Below are positions 32,583-44,701 of a stretch of DNA of 64,000 bases, in pieces. The notes under the pieces were generated by a model that ran no database searches, had not been told where the DNA came from, and was given only the letters and a program-made list of their open reading frames with translations. The position numbers and the translations under genes were made by a program. Source of the DNA: Azadirachta indica (lineage: Eukaryota; Streptophyta; Magnoliopsida; Sapindales; Meliaceae); the NCBI GenBank assembly GCA_022749755.1, contig CM040452.1, positions 20,044,350 through 20,108,349 of the forward strand, written 5' to 3'. Each line of letters opens with the position of its first letter. Positions within the stretch are counted from its first letter, which is position 1.

Positions 32583-33726
32583 ATGACATTCTGTGGAGGA
32601 ATAAATTATCTCTCGTTGACAGGTTAATCCTAACAAAGGATAAACCAAACTTTTTTTTTTTTTTTCATTTGTACGTACTGATCAGAATGTTTGCATACTC
32701 CAGAGGAAAAATCTTGTCTCCTCAGAGACATCCCAGGAAAGGCATACCTTGTTATATAATGTACTAGTGGGACCATATTTCTCATTGACAACTAGGCTTA
32801 TTGCTGATGAGGGCTTCATTTTCGGGACCTTGTCTGACATTCATTTTCTTTTTCTCTCTTGTTTGTTCCCCCAAATTCAGAAATCTCTCAGATCCCTGTA
32901 TTATAATTATATTGTCTATTTTTCTGGAATAAAATGCATATTTTGCTTATTAATTTAGCTCTCAAGTGGTTCTAGGTTAGATTTTGGGCCAACTTTTTGG
33001 TCCCTTTTCCTTTGCTTGTGTTGCTGCGGGCTTGAATTGTCACATCACTTTCATTGCTACCAACTACCTCGGGATGGAGAAGAGATCTCTGAAGTTGAAT
33101 GGAAGTCATAATAAAACACAATGACAGACTATTAAAGCCAAAATAGTAACATCATAAGACATCATGCATTAATATTCAATTCGGTTGATCAATATTCTAT
33201 ATCATCCAATACTTCCATTCTTTTAGTCACGTTCTGATAAGTACTTTTGTCTATGTCGCCTATCACTTTCACGGTCCAAAGCAGAGTCATGTTATGCATT
33301 TGCTGGATCCCACACCATCGCCAAGTGAGAATTTGTTGGCTCCCATACTATAGCCAAATGATAATTACTGGCAATTATACTAGTAAAATATTTTGTACTT
33401 ATTTTCACTTCATAATTTTGTGCTGGCCAATTGCTAACATAGACCATCAGCTTCAGCACTGAAGCTGGTTGCTCTAGGCATAACGGAGATCATATCATCT
33501 CATATGTCTACTGGACTTCTAAAAAGAATGGTTACTCAAAATGTCTCACTTACTACATCGCTAAAACTGGCATACAATTTGTCAGAAGTTCCACAAATAT
33601 TCTTTACTGTAGAATGCAATACAAGTATAAAATTCATATTTTCCTAAGCTTTTAAACATTGGATTTATGTAAATACCAAACTTCAGTAGCACGTCTAATT
33701 TCATACAATATTCGGGGTAAAAATTT
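32583..33726. other. Intergenic, 3' flanks of CLE and glycosyltransferase genes
   Basis: This holds the probable 3' UTR of the CLE gene and the 3' UTR of the minus-strand glycosyltransferase gene. An imperfect 33-bp tandem duplication lies at about 33301-33367 (GCTGGATCCCACACC / GTTGGCTCCCATACT). No gene is seen. Confidence 0.55.
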
Positions 33727-35175
33727 CTAGCAATCCATGGGAAGAGGATACTGACAGTATCCAGTGTTCTTCATGCAGAGGAAGAATCTCTCGTAAGCAG
33801 ATGCCATTTTATTAGCGGTAAAAATTGAAAGAGCATGTTCCTTGCAGGCCATGCCTTTCCTCTGCAACACTTCAGTTCCATCTCTGATCACCTGCTCTAG
33901 TGCCTCAACGAAGGATTTCACATTTGGTGAAAATGTGTATCCTAATTCTTCATTCACAACTACTGTCCCAACTATGCTTGGATAATTTGGAGTCAAAACT
34001 GTTTTGCCACAATGCATTGCTTCAATCAAAGTAAGATCAAGCCCCTGAGGCCTCAATGTTGGATTCACAAACACATCAAGGGCGTTATAAAATTCAGACA
34101 GCTGTTGAGGCTCTAACGCACCCAAGATCTTCACATTTTGGCCTAATTCTTGGTACCTTCTTCCCCAAGGACCAGTTCCAGCCACAAGAAGATATACACC
34201 AGGGAGGCGCTTGGTTATGGTAGAAAATGCTTCATAGAGCAGGGGATGTCCCTTGTCTCTAACCAAACGCCCTGCAACTCCCATCACAAGGCTTGCATTT
34301 GTGGGGACGCCATGCTTTTCCCTAAACTTAGCACCCTTTACAGGCTCTTGCACAAATCTTGTATCATCAACTCCATTAAGAATAACATGAACATTTCTTT
34401 GGGAAAGTTGGTAGATTGTAACTAGTACCTCAGCAGCGCTATTGCTTATGCATATATGTTGATTATAGCTTGAAAAGAATCTAATTTCATCGATAAGTCT
34501 TGGCATTGCTTCTTGAAGCTCTGTCGTGGGGCCAGGCAAAAGCCCATTTTGGTTTGAAAAAAGCTCTTCAAACAACTTTGAGTGCATAATTTCGTACCAA
34601 ATCCCATGCCAAGTGACAGCAACATTAGGCACCATTTTTGCACGCCAGTGAGGCAGAGAAACACTCTCTGTATGCACATAATCAAAAGCCCCATTGTTAT
34701 TCACTTTGTTGAAAATCTCAAATGCCAAAGAACAATTGACAGAACCATGATCGTTGGCTGCAAAGTAAACATGAAGGTTTCCTTCATGTATCTCACTGTG
34801 ATGCTTTCTATCAGATGGCACAGTAAAGACATGAATTTCATGTCCTTTTGCAGCCAGAGCATGGTATAAAGTCGAAGCGTGGCACTCCATGCCGCCAGGA
34901 GCTGCACCAATCGGCCATGTCTTGGAGAAAACAGCAAGCTTGAGCTTTTCAAATGTTGGTCCAAAACAAAGCTTGTTCCATGGAAATTTAGCATCTCTAA
35001 GGTCCCCAATAAATCTCTTTTCCTCAGTCAAGATAAGCGGTCCCGGGACATTCCGAAACCGCGAAAGGAACAGATAAAATGAGGTACAGAAAATAGCTGA
35101 AATGAGTAGTGTTGAGTATCTGATACGGAGGAAGCTAGAAGAATAGTTTCTGCCAGATTGATGTTTGAAGCCCAT
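33727..35175 (-). CDS. GT4-family glycosyltransferase, type II membrane protein
   Basis: One uninterrupted exon encodes 482 aa. Residues ~17-37 form a single hydrophobic segment after a basic N-terminus, as in Golgi type II glycosyltransferases. The N-terminal Rossmann half starts near residue 78 (LKLAVFSKTWPIGAAPGGME) and contains the Gly-Gly loop (GGMECHASTLYHALAAKGHE) used by GT4 enzymes. The C-terminal half has GVAGRLVRDKGHPLL, a typical nucleotide-sugar-binding start. Near residue 385 it has the conserved block LDLTLIEAMHCGKTVL. In many GT4 enzymes that block reads ExFGxxxxEAMACG; here the first acidic residue of the EX7E pair is not evident. Plant homologues are annotated only as UDP-glycosyltransferase-superfamily or GT4 proteins, and I know no proven acceptor. 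The gene is divergent from the bromodomain gene at 36.2 kb. Confidence 0.88.
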   Translation of the reverse strand: MGFKHQSGRNYSSSFLRIRYSTLLISAIFCTSFYLFLSRFRNVPGPLILTEEKRFIGDLRDAKFPWNKLCFGPTFEKLKLAVFSKTWPIGAAPGGMECHASTLYHALAAKGHEIHVFTVPSDRKHHSEIHEGNLHVYFAANDHGSVNCSLAFEIFNKVNNNGAFDYVHTESVSLPHWRAKMVPNVAVTWHGIWYEIMHSKLFEELFSNQNGLLPGPTTELQEAMPRLIDEIRFFSSYNQHICISNSAAEVLVTIYQLSQRNVHVILNGVDDTRFVQEPVKGAKFREKHGVPTNASLVMGVAGRLVRDKGHPLLYEAFSTITKRLPGVYLLVAGTGPWGRRYQELGQNVKILGALEPQQLSEFYNALDVFVNPTLRPQGLDLTLIEAMHCGKTVLTPNYPSIVGTVVVNEELGYTFSPNVKSFVEALEQVIRDGTEVLQRKGMACKEHALSIFTANKMASAYERFFLCMKNTGYCQYPLPMDC

Positions 35176-36188
35176 TGGAAGCAGTTTGAGAAAAGTGTAT
35201 TGACTTTCATTTCAGCTTATTGGTTTGTTTAATAGCTTCCACTTAGGTGTTGTATTGCTGATATTAATTGCATTCTACCATTGATGCCGGATCTCCTCGT
35301 GCATATGCATAAAGTTCCATGTAACTGCACATGGGTTGCCTCTAGATTTTGTCAAATTCTTACTTTCTTTGAACAATGAATTACTTGTATTAAATGTTGA
35401 TCACTAGTTTAAGGGGTTGTATTGTAGAAAGTCAAGCCAATAATAGGAAAGTGACTAATATACGTTGATGTAAAAAACTTGAAATTTTAATAATATTGAA
35501 ATAATATTTAAAGTTCGAATTATACATATATTAAAAAAAAGAAAAAAAACGACATTGTTAAAGAGGAATGCCGCCCGAGAGATGTACCCACGAGTTATCT
35601 TTTTCCATCACGTTTGAGATATGACGTGGCAAAAACTGGTCTCTTCCTTTGTATCATTCGCGCAGCAGCGCGTGTGTTCACCGCACTGTCTCCCTCGCGC
35701 CCAAGAGTCCACCCTGAATTCACTTGCACTGAAGAGAGCGCAGGCCGACGAAAATGAATCTTCTCTTTTCGTTCTCCCACCGTAGCTTTCTTTTCAACTT
35801 CTTTTCTTTCAGAAAGAAAACCGAAACCCTATTTTCCTTCATCCCTCAAATACCCTAATTTCTCTCAATATTTTACCCCGAAGGGCTTGTTCCGTAAACC
35901 CACTTAAACCCTTGAGAAACCCTAATACCCTTTTTTATTTACCAAGTTATCACTTTTTTGCCTTTTAAACCAATTATTATTCAGAGTTAAGAAAACCCAG
36001 CAACGACCCTATGCATAAACTAATTTGGTTTTTAGGGTTTTTTCCGGTGATCACATGAATGGCAGATTAGCGTTTGTTTGAATTTCGCTGTTTTTTTCCT
36101 CCAAAAAAGAAAAAAAAGAAAGCTTTTGTGGGTTTGTGTAAAGTTGGGTTTTCTTCCTCCTTTTTTTTTCCCCTTGAGAATTGCATGA
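35176..36188. promoter_or_regulatory. Divergent promoter region between GT4 and GTE genes, with telo-boxes
   Basis: This 1-kb spacer serves the minus-strand glycosyltransferase and the plus-strand bromodomain gene. It contains a telo-box AAACCCTAA at 35917-35925 and an inverted one (TTAGGGTTT) at 36032-36040. An ACGT-core element, TGACGTGG, lies near 35622. Telo-boxes are common in 5' regions of plant growth and translation-related genes. The segment from ~35.57 to 35.8 kb is GC-richer than its surroundings. Confidence 0.55.
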
Positions 36189-38298
36189 ATGGCTTCAGGT
36201 CCATTAGTTGGTGAAAGAGATGCTGGCGAGAAACAGGACAAAGTCTATTCCAGAAAGAACCAAAACAAGTCAAAAAATCCCAAGGGTGTCCCCCGCCAAT
36301 ACTACCAACAACAATCTTCACTACAAGCCCTAGCCACTACTATTGATGACAACAGCTTCTCTCAGCGTCAGATAATGCCTGTGACATCAGATGATTCGTC
36401 CAGCCAACCGGGTGCACAGAACCGCCGGGAACCCAGCCATGGGAATGCAATTCCAGGTTATGTTAAATTTGATAACTTCGTAAAAATTAGTTTTAATTTA
36501 GACAATAGGGATGAGGTTAGAGCACTCAAAAGAAAGCTTGCAAGTGAGCTTGATCAAGTGACGAGTCTAGTCAAGAGGCTCGAAGCTACACAAATTCAGT
36601 TGAGTAAAACCGTTAATAGAAATGCAGTGAGAATGAATTCTGAAGTGTGTACTGTGGAGCCAACAAATCCGCGGTCTTTTCGGGGATCAACTGTATCTGC
36701 TAATGAGCATGGGAACAATTATGGGGTTCATGGTGAATCAGTGGACAAAGAGAAGGGAGGGCCGAAAATGAATCAGTATTATAAGAATTTGGATTCTGTT
36801 GTGGAGAAGAAGTCAAGTCCGGTGGGGGGTAACAAGAAGTTTAAGTCCAATGAAATGAAAAATGGTTTATTATTGGAGAAAGATTTGGGCAGATTGTTGA
36901 AGAGTTGTCGTAATTTGTTAGAGACATTGATGAAACATAAGTTTGGTTGGGTGTTTAATAAGCCTGTGGATGTGAAGGGGCTTGGATTGCATGATTATTA
37001 TAAGATAATCAGGCATCCAATGGATTTAGGTACAGTGAAGGCTAGGTTGAGTAAAAATTTGTACAAGTCCCCTACGGAGTTTGCAGAGGATGTGAGGCTT
37101 ACCTTTAGTAATGCCATTTTGTATAACCCAAAAGGGCAGGATGTTCATATTATGGCTGAGGAATTATCGAAGATATTTGAGGAGAAGTGGACAAAAATAG
37201 ATGCAGAGTATAATTTCAGTAGACGGTCAAAACTGAGTCGCAATTCAGGTTTGCTGACACGTGCTCCAAAGGAAGTTCATGCTCCCCTTGCACCAGTTCA
37301 TTCTCCTGTTCGTGCTCCTCCTCCTGCACTGGTTCATACTCCTGCTCCTGCTCTACCTCCACGGCCTATTGAAACAAGGACTTTGGAGAGAGTAGAGTCT
37401 GTGACAATGGCTGTGGATCCAAAGACAAATGTTACAAGTTTGGCTCATCAAGGTAGGACACCAGTTCCAAAGAAGCCTAAGGCGAAGGATCCTGACAAGA
37501 GAGATATGACGTATGAGGAAAAGCAGAAACTCAGTATGAATCTTCAGGATTTGCCTTCAGACAAGCTGGACAACGTCGTCCAAATCATTAAAAAGAGGAA
37601 TCCAGTGCTTTCACAGCAAGAGGATGAGATTGAGGTGGACATTGATAGTTTTGATCCTGAAACGCTTTGGGAGCTTCATAGGTTTGTGACTAATTATAGA
37701 AAGAGTTTGAGCAAGAGCAAGAGAAAAGCTGAAGTTGCTCATCAGACAACTAAAGAAGATGACAATATTATTCAGGATACTGTAAGGGCTTGAACTGTGG
37801 AGTGATATAATCTCTATCTTTTTTCCTGCACGACACTGTTCTCTGCTAATTTGCTAGTTCCATTTTATCTTTGCAGAATATAGAACCATTAATTGTGGAG
37901 GAACCAAAAGAGACTGAAGAAGGTAATGATTTTGAACTTAAGAGGATTTATTGCATTAGTTTAGGAACAGTTGTCAGGTTTTCCATGACGATCTAATCAT
38001 TATGCTCTGGTTTATTGTGGCTGCTTGTTTGAGCAGTTGAAAAGATCGTTGCCTCCTCTTCACCTGTTCAAGGAGAAAAGCATGGTGATAATGTGACTGA
38101 ATCAGGCAGTTCAGGTGGTGCTAGAAGTGACTCTGAATCATCCTCCAGTGGTAAATGTTAAATCTTTTCCTTTACCTGTTATATGTTGGCTGTATTCACC
38201 AGTTCTTCAAGTGTTGCTTACCTATTAAGACCATCATTAATTTTTTTGATACTGAATATGTAGACTCTGGCGGTGGTAGTTCCTCTGGATGTGGTTGA
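36189..38298 (+). CDS. GTE-class BET bromodomain protein
   Basis: Four exons (36189-37781, 37877-37922, 38037-38150, 38264-38298) join in frame to give about 595 aa. The bromodomain spans residues ~232-340. It has the ZA-loop segment with HDYYKIIRHPMDLGTVK and NAILYNP, whose Asn313 should contact acetyl-lysine. A Pro/Ala/His-rich linker follows at ~360-395. The NET (extra-terminal) domain is at ~438-510, starting RDMTYEEKQKLS and including an acidic EVDIDSFDPETLWEL helix. The C-terminus is Ser/Gly/acidic. These features place it in the plant GTE family, chromatin-associated readers of acetylated histones. The N-terminal KVYSRKNQNKS block suggests the GTE2/GTE4/GTE7 side, but I will not name an orthologue. 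Retention of intron 1 would add only VRA and a stop, giving a 534-aa form without the acidic tail. Confidence 0.92.
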
Positions 38299-40412
38299 GA
38301 TGCAGATAATTAATCTATGAGGTAAATGGATTCAGTTAAGGTAGGGTGCATGATTTCTCACTATTGAGTTTTGTCAAACTCTCGTTTTGCACTTGAGTAA
38401 TGCTAATATTATGAGTTTTTACCTCCTCAAATAGAATAAAAATGCCAGTGTATTTTTTGAATTATTTTTAATTGGGTATGGTCAGTTGCAAAGGTCTGCC
38501 TGTGCTAGTGATGATATGAAGACTTTGTTGTATGCATTTGAGTAGGTTAGTCTTCAGAATGCTTATTCGTTTTAAACAATCTAGTTGGCTCAGTGGCCAG
38601 TGGCTTGGTGGTAAAAAATATCTTTATTATACCCAATGGGCCTGTGGTGGCCAACACTCTTGAAGAGAAAAAGGAAATGACGTTAGTCACTATTCCTTTC
38701 AAGTCAATCATGCCTTTTCTTCGGCTCCTTCTTAAGTGGACCATATTTACAGTTTCCGCTTCCAAGTTTTTGGTGAGCATCCTCATTTTGCTCAGTCTCT
38801 TGTTAATCTCCTTCTAGGGTTGGTTGTTTGTTGCCAAATCATCTATGACATTAAGCCGTACACCTTGAACTTCTCTTTAATTTGTTCCTGAATTCCATTT
38901 TGCAATTTTGTAGTGACATGTTTGGACATCTGCAGGGACTGCCAGTGCTTTTACTATTTAGTTGTTGTATTGACAACCAGTGTTTCACATGTGACTTTCT
39001 TGCACCAACATTTGTTTCTATTAATCATTCCACGTGTGGACCGGTCTTAAAAATGAGTTGGGAGTTTGTATATGCATTTAAAAACTGATGGATTTGGGTT
39101 TGATGCCTTCTACAAATAGCTAAATGTCTGTTCGCTCAATCTAATATATGGCCTGAAAATCCAAGAACTAGCTTCACCTTATATCTACTCAATAGAATGT
39201 GGTAAGGGAAAGGGGACTTGGTGACTTCCGAGTGAAAATTTACCTGGTCAACTATTGTATTTTGTGCAATGTAAGGGCCATTTTGCTTTCTGTTCTAAGA
39301 ATTATAATTTCCCTTTTGTAGACTTGTGTTGCATGAAATTTGTGCCAATTCTTAGCTACATATTTCCACCACCTGGCAGTAGCTAGTTTTGCTTAGTGTT
39401 ATAGATTTGAAAGAGATTGTAAACGTTAGATTTCTTGAAACTATACAATGTTGATGAACAAAAACCAAGGTTTGTGTTTGTGCCACTTGGGTGAACTTTG
39501 AGATGCAAAATATAATTGTGTTGTAAGCATGGCGAGTATAAGTTTTGACAGTTTATTACAAGACATTAGAAAGTTTTGATGTTGGTTGCTTCTCATCATG
39601 CGAAGATAAAACGTGAATAAATTATAAAGTCTTATTTCATTGCTGTTAGTTTGTAAGTATTATCATAATTTGTCAACTTACTGATGAGGGCTCTACTTGT
39701 TTGCAGCTGATCTGAAGATTTTGGATCCAAGGATGGCCCTTCTTAAGTTAAACTAGAATTGCATGCTGCCTAACGACCTCGTGCCGAGGTGACCAACTGG
39801 TAGCTGTAGCCGTAGAGCCTTTTTTCTGAAGCAACGTTTCTGAACAATGGACTGACTTTTTATAATTTTTGCTGTCGTTAGAACTAGCCTACAGTGGGGT
39901 TGAGATCAAATTCTCCGTAAGTGTTACATACGAAATTCCAACAAGTTTGTTTTGTAGTATATTGTAAGTAAATAGTTATTAATTAAGCAAATCTTAACTG
40001 TCAGTTTCCAATCACTAACTACTGCTTTGACTTGAAATTGGACGTATCAAATAGCACTTTCAGTAGCCAATATGCGCCGACCTGACGGCCATCTCAAAGC
40101 AGGATCTGCGGGCGCACAAGTCTATCAACGAATAAGAGCAGTAGTACGCACGCAGGAAAATAGTAGTTATAATAACAGAATATGACTCTTTCGTAAATGG
40201 TGGAAATATTCCTAGAAATTGGATACGTAAACCGTTGTGAATGTCCTGCAACGTTTGATTGGAATTTATTGGTGAAATTTTCAGTTTTTAAGTGAAGCCT
40301 ACTCTAAAAAAAAACAGCAACAGCCGGAGCCACAAGCAATAAGTACAACACTTTCGAAAAATAATGCAAAATTTGGAGAAATTTTCTATGGAAGATGCCA
40401 ATAACTTGACAT
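38299..40412. other. 3' flank of GTE and MDH genes (convergent), no other gene seen
   Basis: The GTE gene (+) and the malate dehydrogenase gene (-) converge here. A TTGTTTGCAG acceptor-like site at about 39.70 kb followed by GC-richer sequence (39.71-39.9 kb) could be a spliced 3' UTR exon of the GTE gene. No coding frame with family resemblance is visible. Confidence 0.5.
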
Positions 40413-43205
40413 TTAATTTTCATTGGCGAACTTAATTCCCTTCTCAATAGATGCTTTGAGCTCGGGCTTCAGTTTTTCCAAGCCTTCTTGTTCGTAGTCG
40501 GATAGAGGACCCAACCCTAGAACTTCCTCCACACCATTCTGTCCCAGCCTCACCTGCAAATGGAGATTGAAGAATTTCGTCATACTGATTATGAGACCAG
40601 ACCAACATATAAATTAAACTCTTTGCACAGTAGACATGCCAAAATATGAGCACCATGCAACCAGTTAACTATAGAAAAACAAGCACCATGCAGATTGAAA
40701 CATGGACATAACATGTCTCCTGCCAGAATGCAGGATAAATAGTATCCCCCAAAAAAATGAAACCAATACCAACTATATGTTTTAGAGCATAAACGTGCAC
40801 AAGCATACGAGAAAGAAACTATGAAATCTTCACAAATATCAAACAAAATGATGATTCTTTGCACTCCGGATTTTTCCAAAGCATGCCGAAAAATAATTCA
40901 TCAGCTCATTTGCACTTCTAACAAAATAACAGTATTCACATAAATAAGATCATAACAATCAAAGAACTCTAGTTAATATCATAATAAGTTAAGTCACCCA
41001 CCTTAGAAGCAAAGAAGGGGAGTTCAGTAACAGTTGACTGCACAAAGGAACATTCCACTACATCTGGAACACCATTAAGACCCTTAAGGCAAGCATCAGC
41101 AAAAAGCGCTCCAGCATAGCTGTAAAAACACAGGGCAGATTTGTCAGGTACTGAATATAGACTTGAGGGGATTAATATCCCCTTACATTAGTATCAGATA
41201 GCAAGCATAATTTTCACCTCCAGAAAACTCCATATCTTAGTGAATATAAAAAGAGATCGGATCATTAGATTATGTTTCGGAAATATGCATACAATAGTAT
41301 CAATTTCGACTTACGCCATTGAAAGTGTTGCAGAACCCTTTCCAGCCTTTGCTTCCACAACTTCTGTCCCTCCATCTTGTGTTCTCTTTGTGAGAGCCTT
41401 AATATCTTCATCTCCCAGATTCGCTTTTGGTGTGGCCTACAGTATTTGAAAAAACAACTCAATAATACCATTTTACAACCAAAAAGCACCACAAAAACCA
41501 TAAGTGACATTAAGATTCAACTTACATAGCCAAAAAGTTTGATACAAAGAAAAAAGAGAAAAAGAGGCAATTCGTACCTGAGAAAATAGTGGGAGAATTG
41601 TTATACCAGCATGACCACCGACAACTGGTACATTAACCTCTGCAAATAGAAAACTCAGGTCAACCCATAGGATAAAATAGATTTTCCTACGTAGTGAACC
41701 CTTTGGCAGCTAAGAAGAGGCACGATACCAAAAGTCAATCAAAATTACAAATTTTGGATCATATGATTTCAGTATATAAAAGCAAAGAAAAAATAAATCT
41801 ATGTGCAACTCATCATATTATAGACTTTAATATGTTTTCATTCCTCTTAGAACCCAAAAACCAAAAAATATTAACCATACTAGTTGTTTCCCCTCTTCTC
41901 CCGTTTTCATTGAATAGCAGGGAACCAAAAAGAGACAATAACTAATAGCTTCCTGTGTGTGACTGGGTTACCTGCAACATTGACATTGGCTTTCCCAGCA
42001 TAGAAAGTCTTAGCCCTAACCACATCAAGAGTGGTCACTCCAAACAACTTCTTCTCATTATATGTCCCTGCTTTCTTGAAAACCTCAGCCGCAATTGGAA
42101 CAGTTGAGTTCACAGGGTTGCTAATCATGTTAACAATTGCCTGAAATCCAAAATAGTCAACTCACATGAAACAGCCGGAGAAGAAAATTTGCTTCCAAAC
42201 TAATCACATAATTTTTTAAGTAATATACTCACATTGGGACAATACTTGGCAATTGCAGTGCATAGGGACTTGACAATTCCAGCATTAATGTTAAATAGAT
42301 CATCACGGGTCATACCAGGCTTCCTTGGAACACCAGCTGGTATGATGACAACGTCTGATCCCTCCAGAGCTTGGCCAAGCTGATCATCACCCACGAATCC
42401 ATAAACCTGTAACAAACCCCAAAAATAATTAGAATTCAAAGACAAAAAGAAATAAATCAGTTCAGTATAGGATAAATGAAGACCCTAAAAAGACAAATAG
42501 AGCTACATTAAAATCAAATATCAATTAAAACATTTTTACGCAAAAAAGGTACAGCATCTAAGAGAAGAAAAGCATAAAAAAGAACACACAGAGCCTTGAT
42601 ACTATCTCACTAACATTGTAATCCAAGCTCACTATCTAAATGCACCAATAAACACATTGTAAATCATAAAGATATACAAATCAGTTTTTTTATAGATTAA
42701 GGGACAATTTTCGGTATAACTGTATTGGAATCTACACAAAATGGACAGCATAATATACAGAATCACATGAAATTGGCCTCAGATAACTTTGTAAAGGAAA
42801 AAAAAGGAAACATTAGCGATTTCAGAAAAGTATAGAAGACACACTAGAGAAAAATTGAAAGAAGATTAAAAAGGAAACCTGATTTCAACAATAAGATCAT
42901 TGAAAATATCCAAAGAAACTGTTGTACAGAAACTAAAGAGGGAGAAATGAGAATAGAATATAGACCTCAGATCTGGTGTTGATGTGGCTGACATCAGCGG
43001 CAACACCGGGTGTGTTAGCAATATCGTACAGCGCCAGCCTGGAGACAAGCGGGTTAAGCTTCATGAGCAGAGCAAGGGGCTGTCCGATCCCGCCAGCCGC
43101 GCCAAGGACGGCGACCTTGCGGTCGGGGACGGACTCGGAGGAGAAGCCGCGTGCGGCGGTGGGTTTGGCCAGGGTTTTGACAGATCGGAGAAGTGAGGAT
43201 CTCAT
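40413..43205 (-). CDS. Mitochondrial NAD-dependent malate dehydrogenase
   Basis: Seven exons on the minus strand (43205-42966, 42406-42233, 42140-41972, 41639-41578, 41436-41315, 41119-41002, 40553-40413) join with GT-AG introns to give 341 aa, the usual plant length. It catalyses malate + NAD+ to oxaloacetate + NADH in the TCA cycle and photorespiratory redox shuttling. Residues ~1-22 are an Arg/Ser-rich mitochondrial presequence. The NAD-binding loop is [13 protein letters not shown]. Substrate arginines are Arg108 and Arg114 ([13 protein letters not shown]) and Arg180. The catalytic Asp177-His204 pair lies in TLDVVRA and VVGGHAG. I chose the ATG at 43205; an in-frame ATG at 43238 would add 11 non-conserved residues. 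A TATA-like CCATAAATAG lies about 103 bp upstream at ~43.31 kb. No lesion is seen. Confidence 0.95.
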
Positions 43206-44701
43206 TTTTGTGGAGTTGGGAAGAAGGGGATTGGACAAAAAGAGCGAGAGCTTTCAGAGGTTTAAGAGCGTCGCCTGTCTCGAGAGACACACCGGCCGGC
43301 TTGCCTTCTATTTATGGGGTTTTGGGGTCGTTGGTGTGGTAAATTTTCAGATTATTTTTCATTTTTTTAAAAAAATATTTATTGATATTTTAAGATATTT
43401 TGTTTTAATAGAAATAGCGATGACAATAAGGTTGGGGGTGGGAAGGCATGCCCCATCCCCTGTCCTATTTTCTATTTTAATTTTTATTTTTTGTCTCAAT
43501 TTTTATTAAATTTAATGAACCGTGAATAGAGAATTCTGGTACAGAGAATGAATTCTCCATCCCGTATCAATTTTCTATTTTATATTATTTTTATAAATTA
43601 ATTTTAATAATATAAAAATTTAATTAACTTAAATAAAAATATTATTAATATATTATTATTAAAACATAATATAAAATCTTTTTAATTTTTAACCTTTTAT
43701 TTTTTATTTATATATTCTATTTTTTTTTATCACATTAATTTATAAATTCATAATTTTTTATTACTAATTACATTTAATTATAATATATAATTTTAAAAAT
43801 TATAATATAAAATTATATTTACATATATAAAATTTAATTTATAAATTATAATATATTTATATTATATTTTATTTGAGAATGGGATGGGATAAGAGTGGGA
43901 AGAGGTAAATCAGTGCCTATCACATTAATAAATTGGAAATTAATTTCTCCCTATTCTCTACCCTATTTCCTGTAAATTTATTTAAATTCTCCCTGACGAG
44001 GATGGATTATTGTGAATTTTGGACCCTAATTAGAAAGACCTAAATATACGAATATTTTATATTTACAATTTTATTTATCCGGCTTTTTTTAAATTAAAAG
44101 GGAAAAATTTTACGTTCCAAACCGAATTAGCGGTGATCATGATTACGGAGTGCAATAAAGTTACGTGCTATAGATAGATTGGCGTGAGTGACAACTTCAA
44201 CTTGCATTATTCAGTGCAGCTGCAGGGTTTATGAATTATGAGTACAAGAACAGAATATTCTTATTGAGCCGGAGCATCTCAATGTAATAATGATTAAAGA
44301 CTACAAATCTGTTTCTACAGCTAAACGCCTTTACACATTCAAATCTTAATGGTATTCTCTTTCTTTGCTTCTCTTTTTTCTTCTCTTCTCTAAAAGGCTG
44401 CAATAAGAGCTCTTCCATGCTCTCTCTGTTGAAGTGTACAGTTTTGTTGTGATATACATACATACATATATATATATGGATGGTGCATTAGTACCGGATT
44501 GATTGGCAGGCGAACAATACCTCTTCTTAGTCTAAACCATAAAAGCTCACATTATGACTGGTTGTTGGAGTTCATGACTTTCCCTGCATATATACATGTA
44601 TCAGAAAACTATCAGGCTTACGAAGAATTTAAACATATCATGAGAAAGCAACGGCCTTAATCGGTTGCCTTTGAAAGTTAGTTCATGAGACATTGGTTGG
44701 T
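43206..44701. other. Intergenic, AT-rich with possible degenerate repeat element
   Basis: This spacer lies upstream of the malate dehydrogenase gene and downstream of the tRNA prenyltransferase gene. Between about 43.42 and 44.01 kb, G-rich/C-rich ends (GGTTGGGGGTGGGAAGG and GGGATGGGATAAGAGTGGGA) flank a very AT-rich core. That pattern is seen in old plant hAT-type MITEs. I could not define clean inverted termini, so this remains a suggestion. Confidence 0.35.

Noticed and set aside
34582..34869. Several 60-100-codon frames on both strands inside 34.1-35.2 kb
   Set aside because: They overlap the continuous 482-codon glycosyltransferase frame and are shadows of it.
43206..43238. Longer start for malate dehydrogenase adding 11 residues
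   Set aside because: The presequence beginning at the downstream Met already fits the family length (341 aa), and the extra residues are not presequence-like.
42976..43509. 177-codon plus-strand open frame
   Set aside because: It is antisense to exon 1 and the promoter of the malate dehydrogenase gene and arises from its GC-rich coding sequence.
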